From Akkermansiaceae bacterium (GTDB taxonomy: Bacteria > Verrucomicrobiota > Verrucomicrobiia > Verrucomicrobiales > Akkermansiaceae): DNA of 7,072 bases. The stretch spans positions 1 through 7,072 of the forward strand of contig JALZVA010000203.1 of assembly GCA_023301335.1 (NCBI GenBank), given 5' to 3'. Position 1 is the stretch's first letter; the number at the start of each line of letters is the position of its first letter. Under the pieces are notes generated by a model. It saw only the letters and a program-made list of their open reading frames with translations, searched no databases and had not been told where the DNA came from. Shown here piece by piece: positions 1-6,349 of this stretch. Both the position numbers and the translations under genes were made by a program.

Positions 1-200
1 TCTCCGATGATTTTCCCGAGCTTTTTCCCCTTACCATGAAGAAACTCATGTTCTTGAAGATCTAGCCAGCCCATCGCTTTCTGAATAATCTGATGCAGCT
101 GAGCAAAGCTGACACCAGTAGGGACCGAGAAGCGGCGCCAGATTTCGGGCTCAATTTCGTAGAGAAAGACCTTAATGGTAAAATGCTCAGTTGTTTTCAT
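1..200 (-). CDS. pRiA4b ORF-3-like protein, N-terminal part (3' end outside window)
   Basis: The minus strand reads open from an ATG at 198-200 to the window edge, 66 complete codons. The start MKTTEHFTIKVFLYEIEP is followed by IWRRFSVP (residues 20-27), then LHQIIQKAMGW (35-45) and EHEF (50-53). This spacing of IWRR-x-VP, LHxxIQxxMGW and HEF is the N-terminal signature of the plasmid pRiA4b ORF-3-like family (PF07929), also annotated as IS1096 passenger TnpR-like. The family has no firmly established biochemical role and is often found near mobile or accessory DNA. The C-terminal half is outside the window, so completeness cannot be judged. The gene lies 138 bases downstream of murA on the same strand. 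I see no clear Shine-Dalgarno sequence before the ATG. The family assignment is from motif recall. Confidence 0.8.
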   Translation of the reverse strand, partial: MKTTEHFTIKVFLYEIEPEIWRRFSVPTGVSFAQLHQIIQKAMGWLDLQEHEFLHGKGKKLGKIIG

Positions 201-281
201 GGGAAATATGATGCTAGGTAAACACTTTCTCAGAGAACTGAACAGATCTAAAGAATGGAATACTCAGAAGAAACAGGAAAA

Positions 282-304
282 TTTCTACAGAGTCTTTATA
301 GAAA
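282..304 (-). terminator. weak candidate terminator after murA
   Basis: An inverted repeat TTTCTA (282-287) and TAGAAA (299-304) encloses an 11-base loop, 35 bases past the murA stop codon. On the minus strand the second arm runs directly into TTTTCC. The stem is only 6 A/T-rich pairs, so it would be a poor intrinsic terminator. The rest of the 138-base gap between murA and the next gene shows no recognisable element. Confidence 0.25.
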
Positions 305-338
305 GCCTGCTTAGAGCCTTATCCAATGAGTGATAGAA

Positions 339-1631
339 TCACACACATTCTTCCTCTTTCACGACAACGCGTGTCACATCTGCTCCGAGCTGTGCTAACT
401 TATCATCGATATTCTCATAGCCACGATCAATATGATAGAGGCGGTTGATCTCTGTTTCTCCGTTTGCACAGAGAGCAGCGAGGACGAGAGCTGCAGAAGC
501 TCTTAAATCAGAAGCCATCACAGGAGCTCCAGAGAGTTTTTCCACGCCCTTGATTACGGCGCGGCCATTATCGACACTGATGTCAGCACCCATTCTAGTA
601 AGCTCCGCACAATGCATGAAACGCTGCGGGAAAATAGTGTCTTCGACTACAGAGATACCAGGAGTCAGAGCAAACATCGCAGTGAACTGCGCCTGCATGT
701 CGGTAGGAAAATTAGGATAAGGAGCGGTGATGATTTCACAACCAGAAGGAGTCGTCCCAGGGATGACCTTTACAGAGGTTCCATTCTTACTAAACTCGAT
801 CGAGTGTCCGGCTTCTTTGAGTAGCTTGGTGCTAGGCTCAAGGTGCTCTTCACAAACACGTTCGAGTGTCACGCCATCTTCGCCGCTGGCCATTGCAGCT
901 GCGACCATGAAAGTTCCCGCTTCGATACGGTCAGGGATCACAGTATGCTGTGTGCCACCGAGTTTTTCCACGCCTTCGATCGTGATGCGGCGCGTTCCAG
1001 CACCTTCAATCTTCGCTCCGAGAGAGATTAAGAAATTAGCTAAGTCCACCACCTCTGGCTCGCATGCCGCAGATTCGATGATCGTTGTCCCTTTTGCAAG
1101 AACCGCAGCCATCATTAAGTTATCGGTGCCTAAAACGGTAGGGCCGTGCTTGCCTCGGAGATCGATCTCTGCACCCGTGAGTCCATCCTCAGCGGTGATG
1201 ATCATGTTTCCACCAGTCATATCGACCTTCGCGCCAATCCCTTGCAGGCCTTTCAAGTGAAGATCCACAGGGCGGTCTCCAATGACACATCCACCTGGGA
1301 GAGAAACCTCGGCTTTCCCTGTGCGGGCTAAGAGTGGCCCCATCACACAGATAGAAGCACGCATCTTGCTCACCACTTCGTAGGGCGCATTACTAGTGAT
1401 ATTTTTTGCCGTAATACGGACAGTTCCACTGGATCTTTCTACTTCACAGCCGAGAGCTGTCAGGATCTGCAGCATGTAGTTAGTGTCAGACACATCAGGG
1501 ACACGACGAATAATGACCTGTTCCTCAGTGAGAAGAGTCGCTGCGAGGATAGGTAGTGAGGCGTTCTTGGAACCGGAGATGAAAACAGTGCCTCCGATTT
1601 TTGTTCCGCCTTTAACGATCAATTTATCCAT
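339..1631 (-). CDS. murA: UDP-N-acetylglucosamine 1-carboxyvinyltransferase MurA
   Basis: MurA transfers enolpyruvate from phosphoenolpyruvate to the 3'-OH of UDP-GlcNAc in the cytoplasm, the first committed step of peptidoglycan synthesis. The protein has 430 residues (E. coli MurA has 419) and covers the whole EPSP-synthase-like fold. SGSKNASLPILAA places Lys22 and Asn23 at the usual substrate-binding positions. SLPGGCVIGDRPVDLHLKGL places the catalytic Cys at 115 and Arg at 120, the same numbers as in E. coli. YPNFPTDMQAQF (305-316) carries the conserved Asp311, QRFMH is at 336-340, and HIDRGYENI (400-408) holds the conserved active-site Arg403. Cys115 is the residue alkylated by fosfomycin, and an Asp there would give natural resistance, so this enzyme should be fosfomycin-sensitive. 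It starts 24 bases after the prmC stop, which suggests cotranscription. It ends in TGA. No strong ribosome binding site is visible. Confidence 0.97.
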   Translation of the reverse strand: MDKLIVKGGTKIGGTVFISGSKNASLPILAATLLTEEQVIIRRVPDVSDTNYMLQILTALGCEVERSSGTVRITAKNITSNAPYEVVSKMRASICVMGPLLARTGKAEVSLPGGCVIGDRPVDLHLKGLQGIGAKVDMTGGNMIITAEDGLTGAEIDLRGKHGPTVLGTDNLMMAAVLAKGTTIIESAACEPEVVDLANFLISLGAKIEGAGTRRITIEGVEKLGGTQHTVIPDRIEAGTFMVAAAMASGEDGVTLERVCEEHLEPSTKLLKEAGHSIEFSKNGTSVKVIPGTTPSGCEIITAPYPNFPTDMQAQFTAMFALTPGISVVEDTIFPQRFMHCAELTRMGADISVDNGRAVIKGVEKLSGAPVMASDLRASAALVLAALCANGETEINRLYHIDRGYENIDDKLAQLGADVTRVVVKEEECV

Positions 1632-1655
1632 GTTGTGTTTTGGGTGCGATAGAGT

Positions 1656-2498
1656 TTATGTGCTTGCGAACGGAAACCTAGCGATTCCGTTTAAGTCGCG
1701 TTCAGTGTAAATAGCGGAAAATCCACCCTCAGCAAGTAACTTTTCAACCTGTTTGTCCTGATGAATACCAATCTCCATAGCTACCCGTCCTGAGGGCTTA
1801 AGAAATGCCTTTGCCTGTGCGCAAAAAATGCGGATCAGGTCCAACCCGTCATCACCACTATAGAGAGCTAATACAGGGTCATGAGAAACTTCTTTGCTGA
1901 GTGTAGATGACTCAGCCTGAGGGATATAAGGTGGGTTGGAGACGATGAGATCAAAACTCCCCTCGACCGATTCAAAAAGGTCAGATTGGGTTAGCGTGAC
2001 ATTCTTTATCTCCAGGGACTGAGCATTTTCACCTGCTAAGGCCAGCGCATCAGCACTGATGTCCACCAATGTGACCTGCGCACCTCGGTCGGAGAGCTCT
2101 GCAGCGAGGGAGAGGCCGATGACCCCACTGCCAGTTCCGACGTCGAGGATACGAGCCTGCTCAGGAAGCTCAGATTTTAAAATTAAGTCCACAAGCTCCT
2201 CCGTCTCAGGGCGGGGGATTAGTCCTCTACCATCAGTCTTAAATTTTCTCTTATAGAACTCTACCCAGCCGATGATATGCTGGAGCGGGATCCCTTGAGA
2301 GCGTTGCTTGAGCATTTCACGTAGCGGAGTAAGCTCCTCCTCTTCTAGAGGTTTATCGAAATCTGTATAGAGCTGCATGGGGTTTTCAAAACCCAAAACC
2401 TCACAGAGGATAAGCTGCATATTCCGCCTCGCATCCTCGATACCACGCTTTTGCAGCCACTCAGTGCCGCTATTGAGAGTATCGAGTAAAGTCTTCAT
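1656..2498 (-). CDS. prmC: peptide chain release factor N5-glutamine methyltransferase PrmC (HemK)
   Basis: PrmC is a cytoplasmic S-adenosylmethionine-dependent enzyme that methylates the glutamine of the GGQ motif in release factors and so raises termination efficiency. The 280 residues match the family's usual length of about 275-290. An N-terminal helical release-factor-binding part (about 1-85) is followed by the family motif IPRPETEELVD (94-104), the SAM-binding loop ILDVGTGSGVIGLSLA (117-132), an acidic motif II (VDISADALALA, 145-155) and the catalytic NPPY (188-191) in IVSNPPYIPQ. A late MEIG (241-244) and a C-terminal DLNGIARF are also typical. The gene lies 27 bases after prfA, whose product contains the substrate glutamine, so gene order and function agree. 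The sequence upstream of the ATG has no obvious Shine-Dalgarno motif. The stop is TAA. Confidence 0.96.
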   Translation of the reverse strand: MKTLLDTLNSGTEWLQKRGIEDARRNMQLILCEVLGFENPMQLYTDFDKPLEEEELTPLREMLKQRSQGIPLQHIIGWVEFYKRKFKTDGRGLIPRPETEELVDLILKSELPEQARILDVGTGSGVIGLSLAAELSDRGAQVTLVDISADALALAGENAQSLEIKNVTLTQSDLFESVEGSFDLIVSNPPYIPQAESSTLSKEVSHDPVLALYSGDDGLDLIRIFCAQAKAFLKPSGRVAMEIGIHQDKQVEKLLAEGGFSAIYTERDLNGIARFPFAST

Positions 2499-2525
2499 GT
2501 AGATGCGGGTAGGGCAGAGAGAAAA

Positions 2526-3602
2526 TTACTCCATCCCAGCTTCTGCAAGGCGTTGCTCCATTTCCGCTTTTTGGAGAACTTCGGTGAATTCCGAAATTTC
2601 ACCATTGAGAATCTGTTCGATCTGGTGAGAGGTGTAGTTCACACGGTGGTCGGTGACGCGTGATTGAGGGAAATTATAGGTTCTGATTTTTTCAGAACGG
2701 TCTCCAGAGCCGATCAGAGACTTACGCTGTGCGGAGTATTTTTCAGATTCCTCACGCTGTTTCACCTCGAATAACTTAGTTCTTAAAATCTCCAAGCCCT
2801 TTTCCTTATTCTGCGTCTGTGACCTCCCGTCCTGACACTTCACCTGAAGCCCAGTTGGAAGGTGCGTGATCTGCACAGCCGAATCCGTGGTATTCACGTG
2901 CTGCCCACCAGGACCACCGGAGCGGGTAGCTTGGATGTTAAGCTCTTCCATTTTAAGTTCGATATCCACAGCCTCAGCCTCAGGCATCACTGCCACAGTT
3001 ACCGTAGAAGTGTGGATACGTCCCTGTGTTTCAGTCGCCGGAACACGCTGCACACGGTGCACACCAGACTCATACTTAAGAAAGCGGAATACCTCGTCCC
3101 CAGAAATTTTAAGAATAACCTCCTTGAACCCACCCACTTCAGACGGGCTAGATTCGAGATGCTCGACCTTCCACCCGCGTGATTCCGCATGACGTTCATA
3201 GACTTTCATCAACTGTCCAGCGAACAGAGAGGCTTCGTCACCCCCAGCACCCGCACGGATCTCCACAAGAGCGTCACGATCTTCCGTCGCTTCACGTGGG
3301 AGAAGCGCATATTGCACATTCTCAGAGAGCTTTTCGATCGTTTCCTTAAGGCCAGCAATCTCCTCAGTTGCCATCTCGGCAATCTCCTCATCCTCTTCCT
3401 TGGCGAGTTCTTCATTCTCAGCAAGATCCACTTTAGCCTTCGAGAGATCTTCCCACATTTGTAAGAGATCCTTCAGTCTTCCATGCTCGCGCATTGTTTC
3501 AGAAGCCTTCTTCTGGTCAGAAAAGAGGTCTGGGTCGGTAATAGCAATTTCCACTTGAGCAAAGCGTTCCTTACGTTTCTCAATGAGCGAGGCATAGTCC
3601 AT
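2526..3602 (-). CDS. prfA: peptide chain release factor 1 (RF1)
   Basis: RF1 recognises UAA and UAG in the ribosomal A site and triggers hydrolysis of peptidyl-tRNA. The protein has 358 residues (E. coli RF1 has 360). An N-terminal acidic, helical domain (about 1-110) is followed by IRAGAGGDEASLFAGQL (115-131), the codon-recognition tripeptide PAT (188-190) in RVPATETQGRIHTS, and the catalytic GGQ (232-234) in RSGGPGGQHVNTTDSAVQ. The PxT-type tripeptide marks RF1, since RF2 has SPF there. The C-terminal part contains GSGDRSEKIRTYNFPQ and RVTDHR, also standard. Q234 is the expected target of the PrmC encoded directly downstream. Nothing suggests loss of function, so UAG should work as a stop in this organism. 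The start ATG at 3600-3602 gives the normal family N-terminus. A GAGG lies about 14 bases upstream, too far for a convincing ribosome binding site. Confidence 0.97.
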   Translation of the reverse strand: MDYASLIEKRKERFAQVEIAITDPDLFSDQKKASETMREHGRLKDLLQMWEDLSKAKVDLAENEELAKEEDEEIAEMATEEIAGLKETIEKLSENVQYALLPREATEDRDALVEIRAGAGGDEASLFAGQLMKVYERHAESRGWKVEHLESSPSEVGGFKEVILKISGDEVFRFLKYESGVHRVQRVPATETQGRIHTSTVTVAVMPEAEAVDIELKMEELNIQATRSGGPGGQHVNTTDSAVQITHLPTGLQVKCQDGRSQTQNKEKGLEILRTKLFEVKQREESEKYSAQRKSLIGSGDRSEKIRTYNFPQSRVTDHRVNYTSHQIEQILNGEISEFTEVLQKAEMEQRLAEAGME

Positions 3603-3993
3603 GGGTGCAAGATTGACCTCAGACCCTCTTCTATCAAGGAAAAAGTAGAAAGTACTCAGCTTGGGCCTGCTATGCAGATTTTTTTACCGTTTTTTCCAAG
3701 GAAGCTCACCGAGCTGAGTCTTAATACTTGAAAGGTGTCAAATAATGCTAAACCAAGCCACCATACCGTTCATGGAACAACCAGAAGTTGAGGGAGTAGA
3801 ACCTGCCCGAAGGGTGAACTGGCCAAGCGGGGTCAGTGAATCAGAGCAGAGTGGCGTTTGATAAATGGAATCTGTAAAAAGGTTACAACTAAAGGCTTTT
3901 TCTATAGTAGGTCTGGGGCTTAGTATTATTCACCTTATCTTAACCTTCTCATGAAGAGACACTTACAATAACTTGAAGCCAAATAATCACTTT
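3603..3993. other. intergenic region between the lipoprotein gene and prfA
   Basis: This 391-base stretch has no confident gene. It should contain the prfA promoter, because the upstream gene belongs to a compositionally different accessory segment. Its visible structure is an 8-base inverted repeat near prfA, a central GC-richer island (about 3745-3870) with two small hairpins, and a weak AAAAAG/CTTTTT inverted repeat (3876-3881 and 3896-3901) with A/T-rich arms. On the plus strand a 38-codon frame runs from 3745 to 3861. On the minus strand about 67 codons are open across roughly 3743-3930, but the only ATGs are near their 3' end. Neither frame has a recognisable family or ribosome binding site, so I do not call a gene. 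Confidence 0.6.
3654..3719 (-). promoter_or_regulatory. inverted repeat in the putative prfA leader
   Basis: ACTCAGCT (3654-3661) is repeated in inverted form as AGCTGAGT (3712-3719), 51 to 117 bases upstream of the prfA start. A small nested hairpin AGCTC-ACC-GAGCT (3703-3715) shares the distal arm. A further pair CTTGG (3660-3664) and CCAAG (3696-3700) overlaps the proximal arm. These pairings exclude each other, so an RNA from this region could switch between folds. A leader function is inference; it could equally be a protein-binding site or chance. No known riboswitch class is recognised. Confidence 0.3.
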
Positions 3994-4602
3994 TTATTCA
4001 AAAGACAGTTGCTCCCTTTTTATTTTCCCATCATCACAAAACAATTTAAAAATCTCGTCAATTTCTTTCTTAACTTCAATGCTGAGGGTGCTCTTTTTAT
4101 CAATATAAAAGAAAACAGTCACACTCTTAACAACATTTCCAATACCTATAGTAATGTCAATTTGCTTAGCAGGTCTTACCCCTAAGATAGCCTCCTCCTC
4201 ATCTTTATTTACTAAGCTTAATATTCGCTTTAATCTACCATCAAATTTTTCAATCTTGCCTTGCTTTCTACAGAACATTGAAATCCATTTTTCAGTGTTA
4301 GATTTTTCTATAGACTCTAGTCCTGCTCCACATAATCTATCCTTGCTCTGTTTTTCTATCCAAAAAGACAAAAGGGATTTAAATTCTCCATGTTCATGAA
4401 CTGCTATAAATGATATATCAAATTTGCTGATGTTTTTAACTTGAATCAACCTCTTATATCTTGCTACCGATTGTTCATAGATACCCAACGATGCCCTTTG
4501 TTTTGCTACGTTTTTCAAGTCATTCAAAAGCATCCTATCGAATTCTTGGCTTTGACCACATGCAACAATAGGATATAGCATGATTATAAATAATATTTTC
4601 AT
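3994..4602 (-). CDS. hypothetical small lipoprotein, candidate immunity protein of the RHS cassette
   Basis: I do not recognise a family. The 202-residue protein starts with a short hydrophobic segment and a lipobox-like sequence (MKILFIIMLYPIVACGQ, with Ile-Val-Ala before Cys15), so it is probably exported and lipid-anchored. The mature part is charged and lysine-rich, contains a helix-like segment (about 22-50, EFDRMLLNDLKNVAKQR) and two further cysteines around 100-130, and ends in KREQLSFE. An in-frame TGA lies directly before the ATG, so translation cannot start upstream. The gene is very A/T-rich (a sampled 60-base stretch is 25 % GC), unlike the housekeeping cluster, which points to horizontal origin. 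It follows the RHS gene by 56 bases on the same strand, the usual place for a cognate immunity gene. That role is inferred from position only; an unrelated lipoprotein is possible. The stop is TAA. Confidence 0.65.
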   Translation of the reverse strand: MKILFIIMLYPIVACGQSQEFDRMLLNDLKNVAKQRASLGIYEQSVARYKRLIQVKNISKFDISFIAVHEHGEFKSLLSFWIEKQSKDRLCGAGLESIEKSNTEKWISMFCRKQGKIEKFDGRLKRILSLVNKDEEEAILGVRPAKQIDITIGIGNVVKSVTVFFYIDKKSTLSIEVKKEIDEIFKLFCDDGKIKREQLSFE

Positions 4603-4637
4603 TCAATCTTCTATTTTAAAATTTCCAACTCACGGTT

Positions 4638-4643
4638 ACCTCC
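4638..4643 (-). promoter_or_regulatory. GGAGGT Shine-Dalgarno-like motif, oddly placed
   Basis: GGAGGT is the strongest ribosome-binding-like motif noticed in the window, but it lies 35 bases before the ATG of the lipoprotein gene, too far to serve it directly. A GTG four bases downstream opens a frame of only five codons. An ATG overlapping the motif opens nine codons ending in SWKF. The motif may be chance, or it may feed a short leader translation that ends near the real start. Confidence 0.25.
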
Positions 4644-4658
4644 ATTTTCACCTTTCTT

Positions 4659-5942
4659 TCAATCTTTTGCTTCACCTTTAAAATTTGGATCTGGATGATA
4701 GATAAATAGATCATCGTTTATTATAGTTATAATTTCGGGAGCTTTAGCTATATCTGCCTTCCTCATATCAGGGTCAGATACAGCGTTGTATCCGCTACTA
4801 GGATGGTTGTGGTAACCAAACATTTGAGTAGTTCCGTTAGGGCAGGTTTTTGAGGTGCAAGCAGGAGACCCGGTTCCACTCCTTCCTAACCACCTTCCAG
4901 GATTCAATCCTGTATTGGTAATTTTGTGGGTTTTCTTATCACAGCATACATTACCACAATGTTCCGGAATTTTTAAATAAGTTCTATTATCATGTCTCGT
5001 ACCATATCCCGAATTAGTACTTTTCTTAGCAGCTTTTTTTGCCATATCTATAGCTATCTCTTTCGCTTCATCACAACAATCCAAACCTAATACATCCCTA
5101 TTGTTTATAGAATCATTATATACAAACCCATACAAATTTATCCCACCACTCTCCTCAATAGGATCTCTCCCCAACCATCTTCCTATATCAGCCTTATAGT
5201 GTCTAAACTTGTAGTAATACAAATTAGTATCAGCGTCATATCTCCTACTATTCCACAACACTGGGTTATCAATAGCACTTGCTACTAATTTCGTCCCATC
5301 AGGGGCGTAGATTTCTGGTTTACCAAACGCTGTATACCTGTAGTGCTCAAGTAAATCGCCGTCTGCGTCTGACACTGCATAGACGTGATCTAAGTAATTC
5401 TTGTGGTAATACTCGATGTCTGTGTGGTTTCCTTCTGCGGCTCTCGCACAGATCTTGTTAAGTGTTGTTGGGTGTGCCCAGAGGTCATTCTGAATCACTG
5501 GTTGACCTGCTCCACTTTCGTGTTCGGAGGTCTCTTGGTCCCCCCACCAGAGGAAAGTGGTTTCGAGTTCTCCATTGTCGCGGCGACCCATGGCGTCGTA
5601 ACGGAGGTCGATTGTTTTGCTTGCGGCGGTCTCGATCTTAAAGATTCGGTTATCAAGGTCGTAGAAGTATTGGTTGCCTCCTGCATCTGCAATCATGTTC
5701 CCTTTGGCATCGAGGATGGTATTGTCTACTCCGATGTTGGTGAGTTCATTATCTGCGTTATGATTACGGGTGGCAGTGGTGCCGTCTCGGGTCACTGCGG
5801 TTTGGTTACCTGCGTTGTCGTAGGCCCAAGCTTCGGTTTCACGTGCTCCTGTGAGTTGTCCGTCACGGTTCCACGTGGTGAGGCGATCACCCGGATCATA
5901 GGAAGCGGTGAAGCTGGTGTCTTTTAGAAAGGAACCCATCAT
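4659..5942 (-). CDS. RHS/YD-repeat protein C-terminal part with JAB/JAMM-like toxin domain
   Basis: This 427-residue open frame is the 3' part of an RHS gene. It contains YD repeats (WAYDNAGNQTAVTRDG at 39-54, YFYDLDNRIFKIE at 92-104, LRYDAMGRR at 113-121), then HVYAVSDADGDLLEHYRYTAFG (186-207), then the RHS-associated core RRYDADTNLYYYKFRHY to GRWLGRDPIEESGGINLYGF (233-273), ending at VLGL (284-287). After that the sequence changes to a polymorphic tip of about 140 residues: a helix (DEAKEIAIDMAKKAAKK), IPEHCG with Glu327, then GYHNHP (376-381) and SDPD (389-392). Glu, HxH and SxxD in this order resemble a JAB/JAMM zinc metallopeptidase such as those found on other RHS and polymorphic toxins. 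RHS shells enclose such tips before release. The first ATG pair follows a stretch broken by TAG codons, so it is an arbitrary start and not the native N-terminus. GC falls from about 47 % to 30-40 % near 5280, inside the core. Confidence 0.75.
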   Translation of the reverse strand: MMGSFLKDTSFTASYDPGDRLTTWNRDGQLTGARETEAWAYDNAGNQTAVTRDGTTATRNHNADNELTNIGVDNTILDAKGNMIADAGGNQYFYDLDNRIFKIETAASKTIDLRYDAMGRRDNGELETTFLWWGDQETSEHESGAGQPVIQNDLWAHPTTLNKICARAAEGNHTDIEYYHKNYLDHVYAVSDADGDLLEHYRYTAFGKPEIYAPDGTKLVASAIDNPVLWNSRRYDADTNLYYYKFRHYKADIGRWLGRDPIEESGGINLYGFVYNDSINNRDVLGLDCCDEAKEIAIDMAKKAAKKSTNSGYGTRHDNRTYLKIPEHCGNVCCDKKTHKITNTGLNPGRWLGRSGTGSPACTSKTCPNGTTQMFGYHNHPSSGYNAVSDPDMRKADIAKAPEIITIINDDLFIYHPDPNFKGEAKD

Positions 5943-6239
5943 AGTATTTTCGGCAGTGACCTACTTGTCTTCGTTATAGTTGTAGCTCTACTTAAGCTCG
6001 TCAATGTCAGTGCTATTTTGCTTAGTTGCGTCTAAATTTCTGAGGTTATCGAGTTTACTATAAGTGATGTTACGAGTCAATCCATTGCCTAGGTTTTGTG
6101 TGGTGAGGCGGCAGCCTGCATCGTGATTTTGAGTGAGGATATCTGTGTTGTCATATCTCATCTAGGTCACGAGGTTACGCACATCGTAGATCTACTGGCC
6201 GGTGTTGTCGTTTCCGTCAGTGGGGGATACGAAACCACT
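5943..6239 (-). pseudogene. upstream remnant of the RHS gene, in frame but interrupted by four TAG codons
   Basis: Read in the same frame as the downstream RHS segment, these 99 codons give clear RHS-type sequence: SGFVSPTDGNDNTGQ, then IYDVRNLVT, then MRYDNTDILTQNHDAGCRL, LGNGLTRNITYSKLDNLRNL and SYNYNEDK. TAG codons fall at 6192-6194, 6162-6164, 5988-5990 and 5961-5963. There is no frameshift and no TAA or TGA until a TAA at 6243-6245, where the RHS similarity also ends. The positions are ones where RHS relatives would carry ordinary residues such as Trp, Gln or Lys. The simplest reading is a truncated RHS gene accumulating nonsense mutations. Thousands of bases of the usual RHS N-terminal region are absent upstream, because a polyketide synthase gene lies there. 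Confidence 0.75.
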
Positions 6240-6349
6240 TTTTTATAATAGATCTGTTCCCTTATTGCCCAACGGCGATGAAGGCGGTTTTGGGCCTGGC
6301 GCTACCAACATTAGAAGCGTGTGCAGTTTTTGAGAAGGATTCAAGCAAC

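Noticed and set aside
727..1260. 177-codon plus-strand frame inside murA
   Set aside because: It lies wholly antisense to a gene with a complete family signature, has low-complexity Ser/Pro-rich composition and no recognisable domain; it is a shadow frame.
3667..3685. CTGC-TAT-GCAG followed by a run of seven T as a plus-strand terminator
   Set aside because: The stem is only four pairs and no plus-strand gene ends upstream of it.
3736..3741. Perfect TTGACA on the minus strand as a -35 box for prfA
   Set aside because: No acceptable -10 hexamer follows at 16-18 bases; the nearest TATTAA is only 9 bases away, so I do not call a promoter.
3745..3861. 38-codon plus-strand frame in the prfA upstream region
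   Set aside because: No ribosome binding site, no known family, and it would be the only plus-strand gene in the window; the sequence fits a structured or remnant element equally well.
5403..5927. 174-codon plus-strand frame opposite the RHS segment
   Set aside because: It is antisense to clear YD-repeat coding sequence, and its Val/Gly-rich composition is what reversed RHS codons give.
5943..6242. Genome-wide reassignment of TAG as a sense codon
   Set aside because: prfA encodes an intact RF1 with the PAT and GGQ motifs, so UAG should be read as stop; four TAG codons in one eroded gene are not enough evidence.
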